DNA of 64,000 nucleotides from Brachionus manjavacas. Taxonomy: Eukaryota > Rotifera > Eurotatoria > Ploima > Brachionidae. This document shows positions 20,815 to 34,510 of the stretch, in pieces. Location of the stretch: positions 9,238,001 through 9,302,000 of the forward strand of contig JAHQIY010000002.1 of NCBI GenBank assembly GCA_019054805.1, in the 5' to 3' direction. Position numbers and translations under genes: made by a program. How positions within the stretch are numbered: position 1 is the stretch's first letter; each line of letters begins with the position of its first letter. The notes beneath the pieces are model-generated. The model made no database searches. It had not been told where the DNA came from and saw only the letters and a program-made list of their open reading frames with translations.

Positions 20815-23064
20815 TCAAATTGTTTAATTTTATTAAATTAAAAAGCAAAATTTAATCTTGAGCTCAATTAAGTAACGAGACGCATTTATAAAATTAAGCT
20901 TTTGAGTTAGATATGGTTAAACAAATTCATAATTTGAAAGAGAGAATTGAAATTGTTTAACTTTATTTTATTCAAAAATTGATTTTAAATCTTGAGCTCA
21001 GTTAAGAAACTAAACGCATTTATAAAAATCAGTCTTTTGAGTAAGATATGGTTAAACAATTTTATAACTTGTAGCAGAGAAGATTTATAAAAATCACGCT
21101 TTTGAGTAAGATATGGTTTAAACAAATTCATAACTTGTAAGAGAAAAGTTAAATTGTTTATTTTAAAAAATTAAAAAATTTAATTAAATCTTTAGCTCAT
21201 TTAAGTAAAAAAACTTATTTGTAAAAATCAGAGAAGTGAAATTGTTTAGCTTTATTTCATTAAAAAGCTAAATTTTTTCTTGAGCTCAATTAAGTAATTT
21301 ATAAAATTTATAAAAATCAGGCTTATTAGGAGGGTATTGTTAAACATTTTCATTATTTGTATAAGAGAATTCAAATTGTTTAACTTTATTTTATAAAAAA
21401 GCTAAATTTAATCTTGAGCTCAATTAAGTAACTTTACGCATTTATTAAAATCAGGCTTTTGAGTAGGATATTGTTAAACATTTTCATAATTTTTATGAGA
21501 AGCGACATTGTTTTACTTTATTTTAATCAAAATTGATTTTAAATCTTGAGCTTAATAAACTAACTAAACGCATTTATAAAAATCATGCTTTTAAGTAAGA
21601 TATTGTTAAACATTTTCATTATTTGTATAAGAGAATTGAGATTGTTTAACATTATTCTATTCAAATATTAAATTTAAATCTTGAGCTCAATTACGTAACT
21701 AAATGTATTAATAAATTCAGGCTTTTCAGTAGCATATTGTTTAACATTTTCATTATTTTTATAAGAGAATTGAAATTTCATTTTACTTTATTTAATTCAA
21801 AAATTTAAATTTAAATCTTGAACTTAATTAAGTAAAAAAACTTATTTTCAAAAATCAGGCTATTTAGAAGGATATTGTTTAACAATTTCATAACTTGAAT
21901 GAGAGAAGTGAAATAGTTAAACTTTATTTCATTAAAAAGCTAAATTTTTTTATTGAGCTCAATTAAGTAACTAAACGCATTTATTAAAATCAGGCTCTTG
22001 ATTATTATATGGTTAAACAATTTCATAACTTTTATGAGAGAAGCGACATTGTTTTACTTTATTTTAATCAAAAATTGTTTTTAAATCTTGAGCACAGTTA
22101 AGTAACTAAACGCATTTATAAAAACCAGGCAATATAGTAGGATATAGTAAAACATTTTCATAACTTGTATCAGAGAAGTGAAATTGTTTGACTTTATTTA
22201 ATTAAAAAGCTAAATTTAATCTTGAGCTCAATAAACTAACTAAACGCATTTATAAAAATCATGCTTTTAAGTAAGATATGGTAAAACATTTTCATTATTT
22301 GTATAAGAGAATTGAAATTTTATTTTACTTTATTTGATTCAAAAATTTAATTAAAATCTTGAGCTCAATTTAGTAACTAAACGCATTTTTAAAAATCAGG
22401 TTTTTTAGTAGGATAATGTTAAACATTTTTATGTATAAGAGAATTGAAATTGTTTAAATTTATTTTAATCAAAAATTTAATTAAAATCATGAGCATAATT
22501 AATTTTCTAAACGCATTTATAAATATCAGGCATTTGAGAAGGATATTGTTAAACAATTTCATAACTTGAATAAGAGAAGTGAAATTGTTTGACTTTATTT
22601 TATGAAAAAGTCTAATTTCAATCTTTAGATTAATTTATTAACTTAACGAGTTTAAAAAATAGGCTTTTGAGGAGAATATAGTAAAACAATTACATAACTT
22701 GTATTAGAGAAGAGAAATTGTTTACCTTTATTTTATACAAAACAATAATTTTAATTTTGAGCTTTATTTATTTACTTAACGAGTTTAAAAAAATAGGCTT
22801 TTGAGGAGAATATCGTTAAACATTTTCATAACATACATGAGAGAAGTGAAATTGTATGACTATATTTTATTCAAAAATCTAATTTCAATCTTGAGCTTAA
22901 TTAATTAACTTAAAGAGTTTATAAAAATCAGGCTTATGAGAAGGATATGTTTAAACAATTTCATAACTTGAATAAGAGAAGTGAAATTGTTTGACTTTAT
23001 TTTATTAAAAAGCTAAATATAATCTTGAGCTCAATAAAGTTACGAAACGCATTTATAAAAATCA
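20815..23064. repeat. satellite block A: diverged ~135-bp monomers
   Basis: About 16 head-to-tail monomers, many imperfect. Landmarks in each are GAAATTGTTTAACTTTATTT, CTTGAGCTCAATTAAGTAAC, TAAACGCATTTATAAAAATC and AGGCTTTTGAGTAGGATAT. Divergence between neighbours is clearly higher than in the block after 45885, and some units are truncated (for example near 21080 and 21300). The family and orientation are the same as in the later blocks. The palindrome TTGAGCTCAA typical here becomes TTGAGATTAA in the right-hand array. Confidence 0.88.
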
Positions 23065-23146
23065 ACACTAATCGAAATTTTATTATAAATTTTGCAATTT
23101 GAATGTTTGGATTTTAGAGTGAAAATAATATGGTTAAAGGACTAGC

Positions 23147-23396
23147 ATGTACAAGTCTCGCAAAAAAGTATGTAAAATCAAATCTTCGAATGATGATGAA
23201 AGTTTAGAAAGTTTGTTCAGCCTTTTAAAAAAAGATAAACCTTTACAGCATAAAAGATTAGGATCTTTATATATAACCACGTGTAACCGACCAGTATTAA
23301 TTGAACTAAAAAAAGAGAGATCCATTAAAATGCTAATGTTAGGAAAGAAAAATCTAAGAAATGAAAATAACTTTTCTCATGTTTACATTAACAGAA
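23147..23396 (+). pseudogene. LINE ORF1-like N-terminal fragment
   Basis: Starts at the ATG at 23147 and stays open for about 83 residues into the minisatellite. It has a basic start (MYKSRKKVCKIK), an acidic helix (DDESLESLFSLLKKDK) and a beta-rich end (LYITTCNRPVLIELKKERSI ... NNFSHVYINR). The last part resembles the end of the RNA-binding domain in LINE ORF1 proteins, where R-P-x-x-I is followed by a helix and a V-x-I-N-R strand. That is a motif resemblance, not a proven match. The frame is then lost in the 87-bp array. Confidence 0.5.
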
Positions 23397-26300
23397 AGCA
23401 AAACAACAGCCGACTCCAGGATGCCTCCCCGTGGATATGACAACCTGAGTCAAGCAATGTCGAAGAACACCAAAAAGTCGGCAAGCAATACAACAGCCTA
23501 CTCCAGGTTGCCTACCAGTGGATATGACAACCTGAGTCAAGCAATGTCGAAGAACACCAACAAGTCGGCAAGCAATACAACAGCCTACTCCAGGTTGCCT
23601 ACCCGTGGATATGACGACCTGAGTCAAGCCAAATCGATGAACACCAACAAAACGGCAAGCAAAACAACATCCGACTCCAAGTTGCCTCCTGTTGGATTTG
23701 ACAACCTGAGTCAAGCAATGTCGATGAACACTAACAAGTCGGCAAACAATACAACAGCCTACTACAGGTTGCCTCCCCGTGGATATGACAACCTGAGTCT
23801 AGTAATGTTGAAAAACACCAACAAGTCGGCAAGCAAAAAAACAGCCGAATCCAGGTTGCCTCCTGTTGGACATGACAACCTGAGTCAAGCCAAATCGATG
23901 AACACCAACAAAACGGCAAGCAATAAAACATCCGACTCCAAGTTGCCTCCTGTTGGATATGACAACCAGAGTCAAGCACTGTCGATGAACACCAACAAGT
24001 CGGCAAGCAATAAAACAGCCGACTCCAAGTTGCCTCCTGTTGGATATGACAACCTGAGTCAAGCAATGTCGATGAACACCAACAAGACGGCAAGCAATAG
24101 AACGGCCGACTCCAAGTTGCCTCCTGTTGGATTTGACAACCTGAGTCAAGCAATGTCGATGAACACCAACATATCGGCTAGCAAAACAAAAGCCGAATCC
24201 AGGTTTCCTCCTGTTGGAAATGACAACCTGAGTCAAGCAATGTCGATGAACACTAACAAGTCGGCTAGCAAAACAAAAGCCGACTCCATGTTGCCTACCC
24301 GTGGATATGACAACCTGAGTCAAGCAATGTCGAAGAACACCAACAAGAGGGCAAGCAATAAAACAGCCTACTCCAGGTTGCCTACCCGTGGATATGACGA
24401 CCTGAGTCAAGCCAAATCGATGAACACCAACAAAACGGCAAGCAATAAAACATCCGACTCCAAGTTGCCTCCTGTTGGATTTGACAACCTGAGTCAAGCA
24501 ATGTCGATGAACACCAACATATCGGCAAACAATACAACAGCCTACTACAGGTTGCCTCCCCGTGGATATGCCAACCTGAGTCAAGCAATGTCGAAGAACA
24601 CCAACAAGAGGGCAAGCAATAAAACAGCCGACTCCAAGTTGCCTCCTGTTGGATATGACAACCTGAGTCAAGCAATGTCGATGAACACCAACAAGACGGC
24701 AAGCAATAGAACGGCCGACTCCAAGTTGCCTCCTGTTGGATTTGACAACCTGAGTCTAGTAATGTTGAAAAACACCAACAAGTCGGCAAGCAAAAAAACA
24801 GCCGAATCCAGGTTGCCTCCTGTTGGATATGACAACCTGAGTCAAGCAATGTCGAAGAACACCAACAAGAGGGCAAGCAATAAAACAGCCTACTCCAGGT
24901 TGCCTACCCGTGGATATGACGACCTGAGTCAAGCCAAATCGATGAACACCAACAAAACGGCAAGCAATAAAACATCCGACTCCAAGTTGCCTCCTGTTGG
25001 ATATGACAACCAGAGTCAAGCAATGTCGATGAACACCAACAAGACGGCAAGCAATAAAACAGCCTACTCCAGGTTGCCTCCCCGTGGATAAGACAACATA
25101 AGTCATGCATTGTCGAAGAACACCAACAAGTCGGCAAGCAATACAACAGCCTACTCCAGGCTGCCTACTCGTGGATATGACAACCTGAGTCTAGTAATGT
25201 CGAAGAACACCAACAAGTCGGCAAGCAAAAAAACAGCCGAATCCAGGTTGCCTCCTGTTGGACATGACAACCTGAGTCAAGCCAAATCGATGAACACAAA
25301 CAAGTCGGCTAGAAATCAACAGCCGACTCCAGAACGCCAACCCGTGGATATGACAACCTGAGTCTAGTAATGTTGAAGAACACCAACAAGTCGGCAAGCA
25401 AAAAAAAAGCCGAATCCATGTTTCCTCCTGTTGGAAATGACAGCCTGAGTCAAGCAATTTCGATGAACACCAACAAGTCGGCTAGAAATCAACAGCCGAC
25501 TCCAGGACGCCAACCCGTGGATATGACAACCTGAGTCAAGCAATGTCGAAGAACACCAACAAGTCGGCAATCAAAAAAACAGCCGACTCCAAGTTGCCTC
25601 CTGTTGGAAATGACAACCTGAGTCAAGCAATGTCGATGAACACCAACAAGACGGCAAACAATACAACAGCCTACTCCAGGTTGCCTCCCCGTGGATTTGA
25701 CAACCTGAGTCAAGCAATGTCGAAGAACACCAACAAGTCGGCAAACAATACAACAGCCGACTCCAAGTTTCCTCCTGTTGGAAATGACAGCCTGAGTCAA
25801 GCAATTTCGATGAACACCAACAAGTCGGCTAGAAATCAACAGCCGACTCCAGAACGCCAACCCTTGGATATGACAACCTGAGTCAAGCAATGTCGATGAA
25901 CACCAACAAGACGGCAAGCAATAAAACACCCGACTCCAAGTTGCCTCCTGTTGGATATGACAACCTGAGTCAAGCAATGTCGATGAACACCAACAATACG
26001 GCAAGCAAAAAAACAGCCGAATCCAGGTTGCCTCCTGTTGGACATGACAACCTGAGTCAAGCCAAATCGATGAACACCAACAAGTCGGCTAGAAATCAAC
26101 AGCCGACTCCAGAACGCCAACCCGTGGATATGACAACCTGAGTCAAGCAATGTCGAAGAACACCAACAAGTCGGCAATCAAAAAAACAGCCGACTCCAAG
26201 TTGCCTCCTGTTGGAAATGACAACCTGAGTCAAGCAATGTCGATGAACAGTAACAAGTCGGCAAACAATACAACAGCCTACTCCAGGTTGCCTCCCCGTG

Positions 26301-29300
26301 GATATGACAACCTGAGTCTAGTAATGTTGAAGAACACCAACAAGTCGGCAAGCAAAACAAAAGCCGAATCCAGGTTTCCTCCTGTTGGAAATGACAGCCT
26401 GAGTCAAGCAATTTCGATGAACACCAACAAGTCGGCTAGAAATCAACAGCCGACTCCAGAACGCCAACCCTTGGATATGACAACCTGAGTCAAGCAATGT
26501 CGAAGAACACCAACAAGCCGGCAATCAAAAAAACAGCCGACTCCAAGTTGCCTCCTGTTGGAAATGACAACCTGAGTCAAGCAATGTCGAAGAACACTAA
26601 CAAGTCGGCAAACAATACAACAGCCTACTCCAGGTTGCCTCCCCGTGGATATGACAACCTGAGTCTAGTAATGTTGAAGAACACCAACAAGTCGGCAAGC
26701 AAAAAAAAAGCCGAATCCATGTTTCCTCCTGTTGGAAATGACAGCCTGAGTCAAGCAATTTCGATGAACACCAACAAGTCGGCTAGAAATCAACAGCCGA
26801 CTCCAGAACGCCAACCCTTGGATATGACAACCTGAGTCAAGCAATAACGATGAACACCAACAAGACGGCAAGCAATAAAACACCCGACTCCAAGTTGCCT
26901 CCTGTTGGATATGACAACCTGAGTCAAGCAATGTCGATGAACACCAACAATACGGCAAGCAATAAAACAGCCGACTCCAAGTTGCCTCCTGTTGGATATG
27001 ACAACCTGAGTCAAGCAATGTCGATGAACACCAACAAGACGGCAAGCAATAAAACAGCCGACTCCAAGTTGCCTCCTGTTGGATATGACAACCTGAGTCA
27101 AGCAATGTCGATGAACACCAACAATACGGCAAGCAATAAAACAGCCGACTCCAAGTTGCCTCCTGTTGGATATGACAACCTGAGTCAAGCAATGTCGATG
27201 AACACCAACAAGACGGCAAGCAATAAAACACCCGACTCCAAGTTGCCTCCTGTTGGATATGACAACCTGAGTCAAGCAATGTCGATGAACACCAACAAGA
27301 CGGCAAGCAATAAAACACCCGACTCCAAGTTGCCTCCTGTTGGATATGACAACCTGAGTCAAGCAATGTCGATGAACACCAACAATACGGCAAGCAATAA
27401 AACAGCCGACTCCAAGTTGCCTCCTGTTGGATATGACAACCTGAGTCAAGCAATGTCGATGAACACCAACAAGACGGCAAGCAATAAAACAGCCGACTCC
27501 AAGTTGCCTCCTGTTGGATAAGACAACCTGAGTCAAGCAATGTCGATGAACACCAACATGTCGGCTAGCAAAACAAAAGCCGAATCCAGATTTCCTCCTT
27601 TTGGAAATGACAACCTGAGTCAAGCTAAATCGATGAACACCAACAAGTCGGCTAGCAAAACAACAGCCGAATCCAGGTTTCCTCCTGTTGGATATGACAA
27701 CCAGAGTCAAGCAATGTCGATGAACACCAACAAGACGGCAAGCAATAAAACAGCCGACTCCAAGTTGCCTCCTGTTGGATATGATAACCTGAGTCAAGCA
27801 ATGTCGATGAACACCAACAAGTCGGCAAGCAATAAAACAGCCGACTCCAAGTTGCCTCCTGTTGGATATGAGAACCTGAGTCAAGCAATGTCGATGAACA
27901 CCAACATGTCGGCTAGCAAAACAAAAGCCGAATCCAGATTTCCTCCTTTTGGAAATGACAACCTGAGTCAAGCAATGTCGATGAACACCAACATGTCGGC
28001 TAGCAAAACAAAAGCCGAATCCAGGTTTCCTCCTGTTGGAAATGACAACCTGAGTCAAGCATTGTCGATGAACACCAACAAGACGGCAAGCAATAAAACA
28101 GCCGACTCCAAGTTGCCTCCTGTTGGATATGACAACCTGAGTCAAGCAATGTCGATGAACACCAACAAGTCGGCTAGCAAAACAAAAGCCGAATCCAGGT
28201 AACCTCTTGTTGGACATGACAACCTGAGTCAAGCAATGTCGATGAACACCAACAAGTCGGCTAGCAAAACAAAAGCCGAATCCAGGTTTCCTCCTGTTGG
28301 AAATGACAACCTGAGTCAAGCAATGTCGATGAACACCAACAAGTCGGCAAGCAATACAACAGCCGACTCCAAGTTGCCTCCTCTTGGACATGACAACCTG
28401 AGTCAAGCCAAATCGATGAACACCAAAGAGTCGGCTAGAAATCAACAGCCGACTCCAGAACGCCAACCCGTGGATATGACAACCTGAGTCAAGCAATGTC
28501 GAAGAACACCAACATGTCGGCTAGCAAAACAAAAGCCGAATCCAGGTTTCCTCCTGTTGGAAATGACAACCTGAGTCAAGCAATGTCGATGAACACCAAC
28601 AAGTCGGCAAGCAATACAACAGCCGACTCCAAGTTGCCTCCTGCTGGACATGACAACCTGAGTCAAGCCCAAAGCGATGAACACCAACAAGTCGGCTAGA
28701 AATCAACAGCCAACTCCAGGACGCCAACCCGTGGATATGACAACCTGAGTCAAGCAATGTCGAAGAACACTAACAAGTCGGCAATCAAAAAAAAAGCCGA
28801 CTCCAAGTTGCCTCCTGTTGGACATGACAACCTGAGTCAAGCAATGTCGATGAACACCAACATATCGGCTAGCAAAACAAAAGCCGAGTCCAGGTTTCCT
28901 CCTGTTGGAAATGACAAACTGAGTCAAGCAATGTCGATGAACACCAACAAGTCGGCAAACAATACAACAGCCTACTCCAGGTTGCCTCCCCGTGGATATG
29001 ACAACATAAGTCATGCATTGTCGAAGAACACCAACAAGTCGGCAAGCAATACAACAGCCTTCTCCAGGCTGCCTACTCGTGGATATGACAACCTGAGTCT
29101 AGCAATGTCGATGAACACCAACAAGTCGGCTAGCAAAACAACAGCCGAATCCAGGTTGCCTCCTGTTGGACATGACAACCTGAGTCAAGCCAAATCGATG
29201 AACACCAACAAGTCGGCTAGAAATCAACAGCCGACTCCAGAACGCCAACCCGTGGATATGACAACCTGAGTCAAGCAATGTCGAAGAACACCAACATGTC

Positions 29301-32300
29301 GGCTAGCAGAACAAAAGCCGAATCCAGGTTTCCTCCAGTTGGAAATGACAACCTGAGTCAAGCAATGTCGAAGAACACCAACAATTCGGCTAGCAAAACA
29401 ACAGCCGACTCCAAGTTGCCTCCTGTTGGACATGACAACCTGAGTCAAGCCAAATCGATGAACACCAACAAGTCGGCTAGAAATCAACAGCCGACTCCAG
29501 AATGCCAACCCGTGGATATGACAACCTGAGTCAAGCAATGTCGAAGAACACCAACATGTCGGCAATCAAATAAACAGCCGATTCCAAGTTGCCTCCAGTT
29601 GGACATGACAACCTGAGTCAAGCAATGTCGATGAACACCAACATGTCGGCTAGCAAAACAAAAGCCGAATCCAGGTTTCCTCCAGTTGGAAATGACAACC
29701 TGAGTCAAGCAATGTCGAAGAACACCAACAATTCGGCTAGCAAAACAACAGCCGACTCCAAGTTGCCTCCTGTTGGACATGACAACCTGAGTCAAGCAAT
29801 GTCTATGAACACCAACATGTCGGCTAGCAAAACAAAAGCCGAATCCAAGTTTCCTCCAGTTGGAAATGACAACCTGAGTCAAGCAAGTCGATGAACACCA
29901 ACAAGTCGGCTAGCAAAACAACAGCCGACTCCAAGTTGCCTCCTGTTGGAAATGACAACCTGAGTCAAGCAATGTCGAAGAACACCAACAAGTCGGCAAT
30001 CAAATAAACAGCCGACTCCAAGTTGCCTCCTGTTGGATATGACAACCTGAGTCAAGCAATGTCGAAGAACACCAACATGTCGGCTAGCAAAACAAAAGCC
30101 GAATCCAGGTTTCCTCCTGTTGGAAATGACAACCTGAGTCAAGCCAAATCGATGAACACCAACAAGTCGGCTAGAAATCAACAGCCGACTCCAGAACGCC
30201 AACCCGTGGATATGACAACCTGAGTCAAGCAATGTCGAAGAACACCAACATGTCGGCTAGCAAAACAAAAGCCGAATCCAGGTTTCCTCCTGTTGGAAAT
30301 GACAACCTGAGTCAAGCAATGTCGATGAACACCAACAAGTCGGCAAGAAATACAACAGCCGACTCCAAGTTGCCTCCTGTTGGACATAACAACCTGAGTC
30401 AAGCCCAAAGCGATGAACACCAACAAGTCGACTAGAAATCAACAGCCGACTCCAGGCTGCCTACTCGTGGATATGACAACCTGAGTCTAGCAATGTCGAT
30501 GAACACCAACAAGTCGGCTAGCAAAACAACAGCCGACTCCAAGTTGCCTCCTGTTGGAAATGACAACCTGAGTCAAGCAATGTCGAAGAACACCAACAAT
30601 TCGGCTAGCAAAACAACAGCCGAATCCAGGTTGCCTCCTGTTGGAAATGACAACCTGAGTCAAGCAATGTCGATGAACACCAACAAGTCGGCTAGCAAAA
30701 CAACAGCCGAATCCAGGTTTCCTCCTGTTGGAAATGACAACCTGAGTCAAGCCAAATCGATGAACACCAGCAAGTCGGCTAGAAATCAACAGCCGACTCC
30801 AGAACGCCAACCCGTGGATATGACAACCTGAGTCAAGCAATGTCGAAGAACACCAACATGTCGGCTAGCAAAACAAAAGCCGAATCCAGGTTTCCTCCTG
30901 TTGGAAATGACAACCTGAGTCAAGCAATGTCGAAGAACACCAACAATTCGGCTAGCAAAACAACTGCCGAATCCAGGTTGCCTCCTGTTGGACATGACAA
31001 CCTGAGTCAAGCAATGTCGATGAACACCAACAAGTCGGCAATCAAATAAACAGCAGACTCCAAGTTGCCTCCTGTTGGATATGACAACCTGAGTCAAGCA
31101 ATGTCGAAGAACACCAACAAGTCGGCTAGAAATCAACAGCCGACTCCAGAATGCCAACCCGTGGATATGACAGCCTGAGTCAAGCAATGTCGAAGAACAC
31201 CAACATGTCGGCAATCAAATAAACAGCCGATTCCAAGTTGCCTCCAGTTTGACATGACAACCTGAGTCAAGCAATGTCGATGAACACCAACATGTCGGCT
31301 AGCAAAACAAAAGCCGAATCCAGGTTTCCTCCTGTTGGAAATGACAACCTGAGTCAAGCAATGTCGAAGAACACCAACAATTCGGCTAGCAAAACAACAG
31401 CCGACTCCAAATTGCCTCCTGTTGGACATGACATCCTGAGTCAAGCAATGTCTATGAACACCAACATGTCGGCTAGCAAAACAAAAGCCGAATCCAAGTT
31501 TCCTCCAGTTGGAAATGACAACCTGAGTCAAGCAAGTCGATGAACACCAACAAGTCGGCTAGCAAAACAACAGCCGACTCCAAGTTGCCTCCTGTTGGAA
31601 ATGACAACCTGAGTCAAGCAATGTCGAAGAACACCAACAATTCGGCTAGCAAAACAACAGCCGAATCCAGGTTGCCTCCTGTTGGAAATGACAACCTGAG
31701 TCAAGCAATGTCGATGAACACCAACAAGTCGGCTAGCAAAACAACAGCCGAATCCAGGTTTCCTCCTGTTGGAAATGACAACCTGAGTCAAGCCAAATCG
31801 ATGAACACCAGCAAGTCGGCAATCAAATAAACAGCCGACTCCAAGTTGCCTCCTGTTGGATATGACAACCTGAGTCAAGCAATGTCGAAGAACACCAACA
31901 AGTCGGCTAGAAATCAACAGCCGACTCCAGAATGCCAACCCGTGGATATGACAGCCTGAGTCAAGCAATGTCGAAGAACACCAACATGTCGGCAATCAAA
32001 TAAACAGCCGATTCCAAGTTGCCTCCAGTTTGACATGACAACCTGAGTCAAGCAATGTCGATGAACACCAACATGTCGGCTAGCAAAACAAAGCCGATTC
32101 CAGGTTTCCTCCTGTTGGAAATGACAACCTGAGTCAAGCAATGTCGAAGAACACCAACAATTCGGCTAGCAAAACAACAGCCGACTCCAAATTGCCTCCT
32201 GTTGGACATGACATCCTGAGTCAAGCAATGTCTATGAACACCAACATGTCGGCTAGCAAAACAAAAGCCGAATCCAAGTTTCCTCCAGTTGGAAATGACA

Positions 32301-33837
32301 ACCTGAGTCAAGCAAGTCGATGAACACCAACAAGTCGGCTAGCAACAACAAGTTGCCTCAGCCGACAATGTCGAAGAACACCACATTAGCAAAACAACAG
32401 CTGATCCAGGTTGCCTGTTGGGACAACCTGAGTCAAGCCTGAACACCAACAGTCAAGCAATGCCGAATGACAACCTGAGTCAAGCCAAATCGATGAACAC
32501 CAGCAAGTCGGCAATCAAATAAACAGCCGACTCCAAGTTGCCTCCTGTTGGATATGACAACCTGAGTCAAGCAATGTCGAAGAACACCAACAAGTCGGCT
32601 AGAAATCAACAGCCGACTCCAGAATGCCAACCCGTGGATATGACAGCCTGAGTCAAGCAATGTCGAAGAACACCAACATGTCGGCAATCAAATAAACAGC
32701 CGATTCCAAGTTGCCTCCAGTTTGACATGACAACCTGAGTCAAGCAATGTCGATGAACACCAACATGTCGGCTAGCAAAACAAAAGCCGAATCCAGGTTT
32801 CCTCCTGTTGGAAATGACAACCTGAGTCAAGCAATGTCGAAGAACACCAACAATTCGGCTAGCAAAACAACAGCCGACTCCAAATTGCCTCCTGTTGGAC
32901 ATGACATCCTGAGTCAAGCAATGTCTATGAACACCAACATGTCGGCTAGCAAAACAAAAGCCGAATCCAAGTTTCCTCCAGTTGGAAATGACAACCTGAG
33001 TCAAGCAAGTCGATGAACACCAACAAGTCGGCTAGCAAAACAACAGCCGACTCCAAGTTGCCTCCTGTTGGAAATGACAACCTGAGTCAAGCAATGTCGA
33101 AGAACACCAACAATTCGGCTAGCAAAACAACAGCCGAATCCAGGTTGCCTCCTGTTGGAAATGACAACCTGAGTCAAGCAATGTCGATGAACACCAACAA
33201 GTCGGCTAGCAAAACAACAGCCGAATCCAGGTTTCCTCCTGTTGGAAATGACAACCTGAGTCAAGCCAAATCGATGAACACCAGCAAGTCGGCTAGAAAT
33301 CAACAGCCGACTCCAGAACGCCAACCCGTGGATATGACAACCTGAGTCAAGCAATGTCGAAGAACACCAACATGTCGGCTAGCAAAACAAAAGCCGAATC
33401 CAGGTTTCCTCCTGTTGGAAATGACAACCTGAGTCAAGCAATGTCGAAGAACACCAACAATTCGGCTAGCAAAACAACAGCCGAATCCAGGTTGCCTCCT
33501 GTTGGACATGACAACCTGAGTCAAGCAATGTCGATGAACACCAACAAGTCGGCAATCAAATAAACAGCCGACTCCAAGTTGCCTCCTGTTGGACATGACA
33601 ACCTGAGTCAAGCAATGTCGAAGAACACCAACATGTCGGCTAGCAAAACAAAAGCCGAATCCAGGTTTCCTCCTGTTGGAAATGACAACCTGAGTCAAGC
33701 AATGTCGATGAACACCAACATGTCGGCTAGCAAAACAAAAGCCGAATCCAGATTTCCTCCTTTTGGACATGACAACCTGAGTCAAGCCAAATCGATAAAC
33801 ACCAACAAGTCGGCTAACCAATCAACAGCCGACTCCA
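23397..33837. repeat. 87-bp minisatellite array, ~120 units
   Basis: Head-to-tail units of 87 bp (29 codons). Each plus-strand unit contains GACAACCTGAGTCAAGCAAT, AACACCAACAAGTCGG, and GCCGACTCCA followed by TTGCCTCCTGTTGGA. The plus frame reads like DNLSQAMSMNTNKSASKTTA with PPVG. Because 87 is a multiple of three and stops are rare, several frames on both strands stay open for hundreds of codons (plus 23361-25091; minus 26790-28496). An 86-bp variant (AGAAATCAACAGCCGACTCC) recurs and shifts the frame, and some units carry TAA (ATCAAATAAACAG). The array starts and ends in the same motif (AACAACAGCCGACTCCA), so it probably grew from a piece of the host LINE. Larger blocks are themselves repeated between 29 and 33.4 kb. 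Confidence 0.95.
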
Positions 33838-34510
33838 ATCCAATTTGCACTCAGCAAAGCTTTATTAAGAGTAATCTTTGGTTTTCTTAAAATGACCCTT
33901 TATCTCAGGAAGCTATCTTAAATCATGATGATGATCTCACTGTCTTTCTTAAAGGGTTTGGTTTTGAGGTGAATAGATTGAGTTTATATGATTTATTATT
34001 TGGTTTTAAAATCAATGATATAATTGATTTTAGATCTAATCAAATAAACAGCCGACTCCAAGTTGCCTCCTGTTGGACATGACAACCTGAGTCAAGCAAT
34101 GTCGAAGAACACCAACATGTCGGCTAGCAAAACAAAAGCCGAATCCAGGTTTCCTCCTGTTGGAAATGACAACCTGAGTCAAGCAATGTCGATGAACACC
34201 AACATGTCGGCTAGCAAAACAAAAGCCGAATCCAGATTTCCTCCTTTTGGACATGACAACCTGAGTCAAGCCAAATCGATAAACACCAACAAGTCGGCTA
34301 ACCAATCAACAGCCGACTCCAATCCAATTTGCACTCAGCAAAGCTTTATTAAGAGTAATCTTTGGTTTTCTTAAAATGACCCTTTATCTCAGGAAGCTAT
34401 CTTAAATCATGATGATGATCTCACTGTCTTTCTTAAAGGGTTTGGTTTTGAGGTGAATAGATTGAGTTTATATGATTTATTATTTGGTTTTAAAATCAAT
34501 GATATAATTG
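33557..34510 (+). repeat. 470-bp tandem duplication across the array end
   Basis: 33557-34026 is repeated exactly or nearly so at 34041-34510, covering the last minisatellite units and the first part of the protease region. The 14 bases between the copies (34027-34040), with the preceding G, read GATTTTAGATCTAAT. The same 15 bases occur in the LINE at 35084-35098. This looks like a duplication with a templated filler. Confidence 0.9.

Noticed and set aside
23361..25091. 576-codon plus-strand repeat protein, possible cell-surface or secreted repeat protein
   Set aside because: No signal peptide. The array is broken by many frame shifts and stops further on, and its flanks are LINE sequence.
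26790..28496. 568-codon minus-strand ORF and other long minus ORFs in the minisatellite (Cys/Trp-rich 29-residue repeats)
   Set aside because: They are shadows of an 87-bp period divisible by three. No start context, no unique ends, and they change frame at 86-bp variants.
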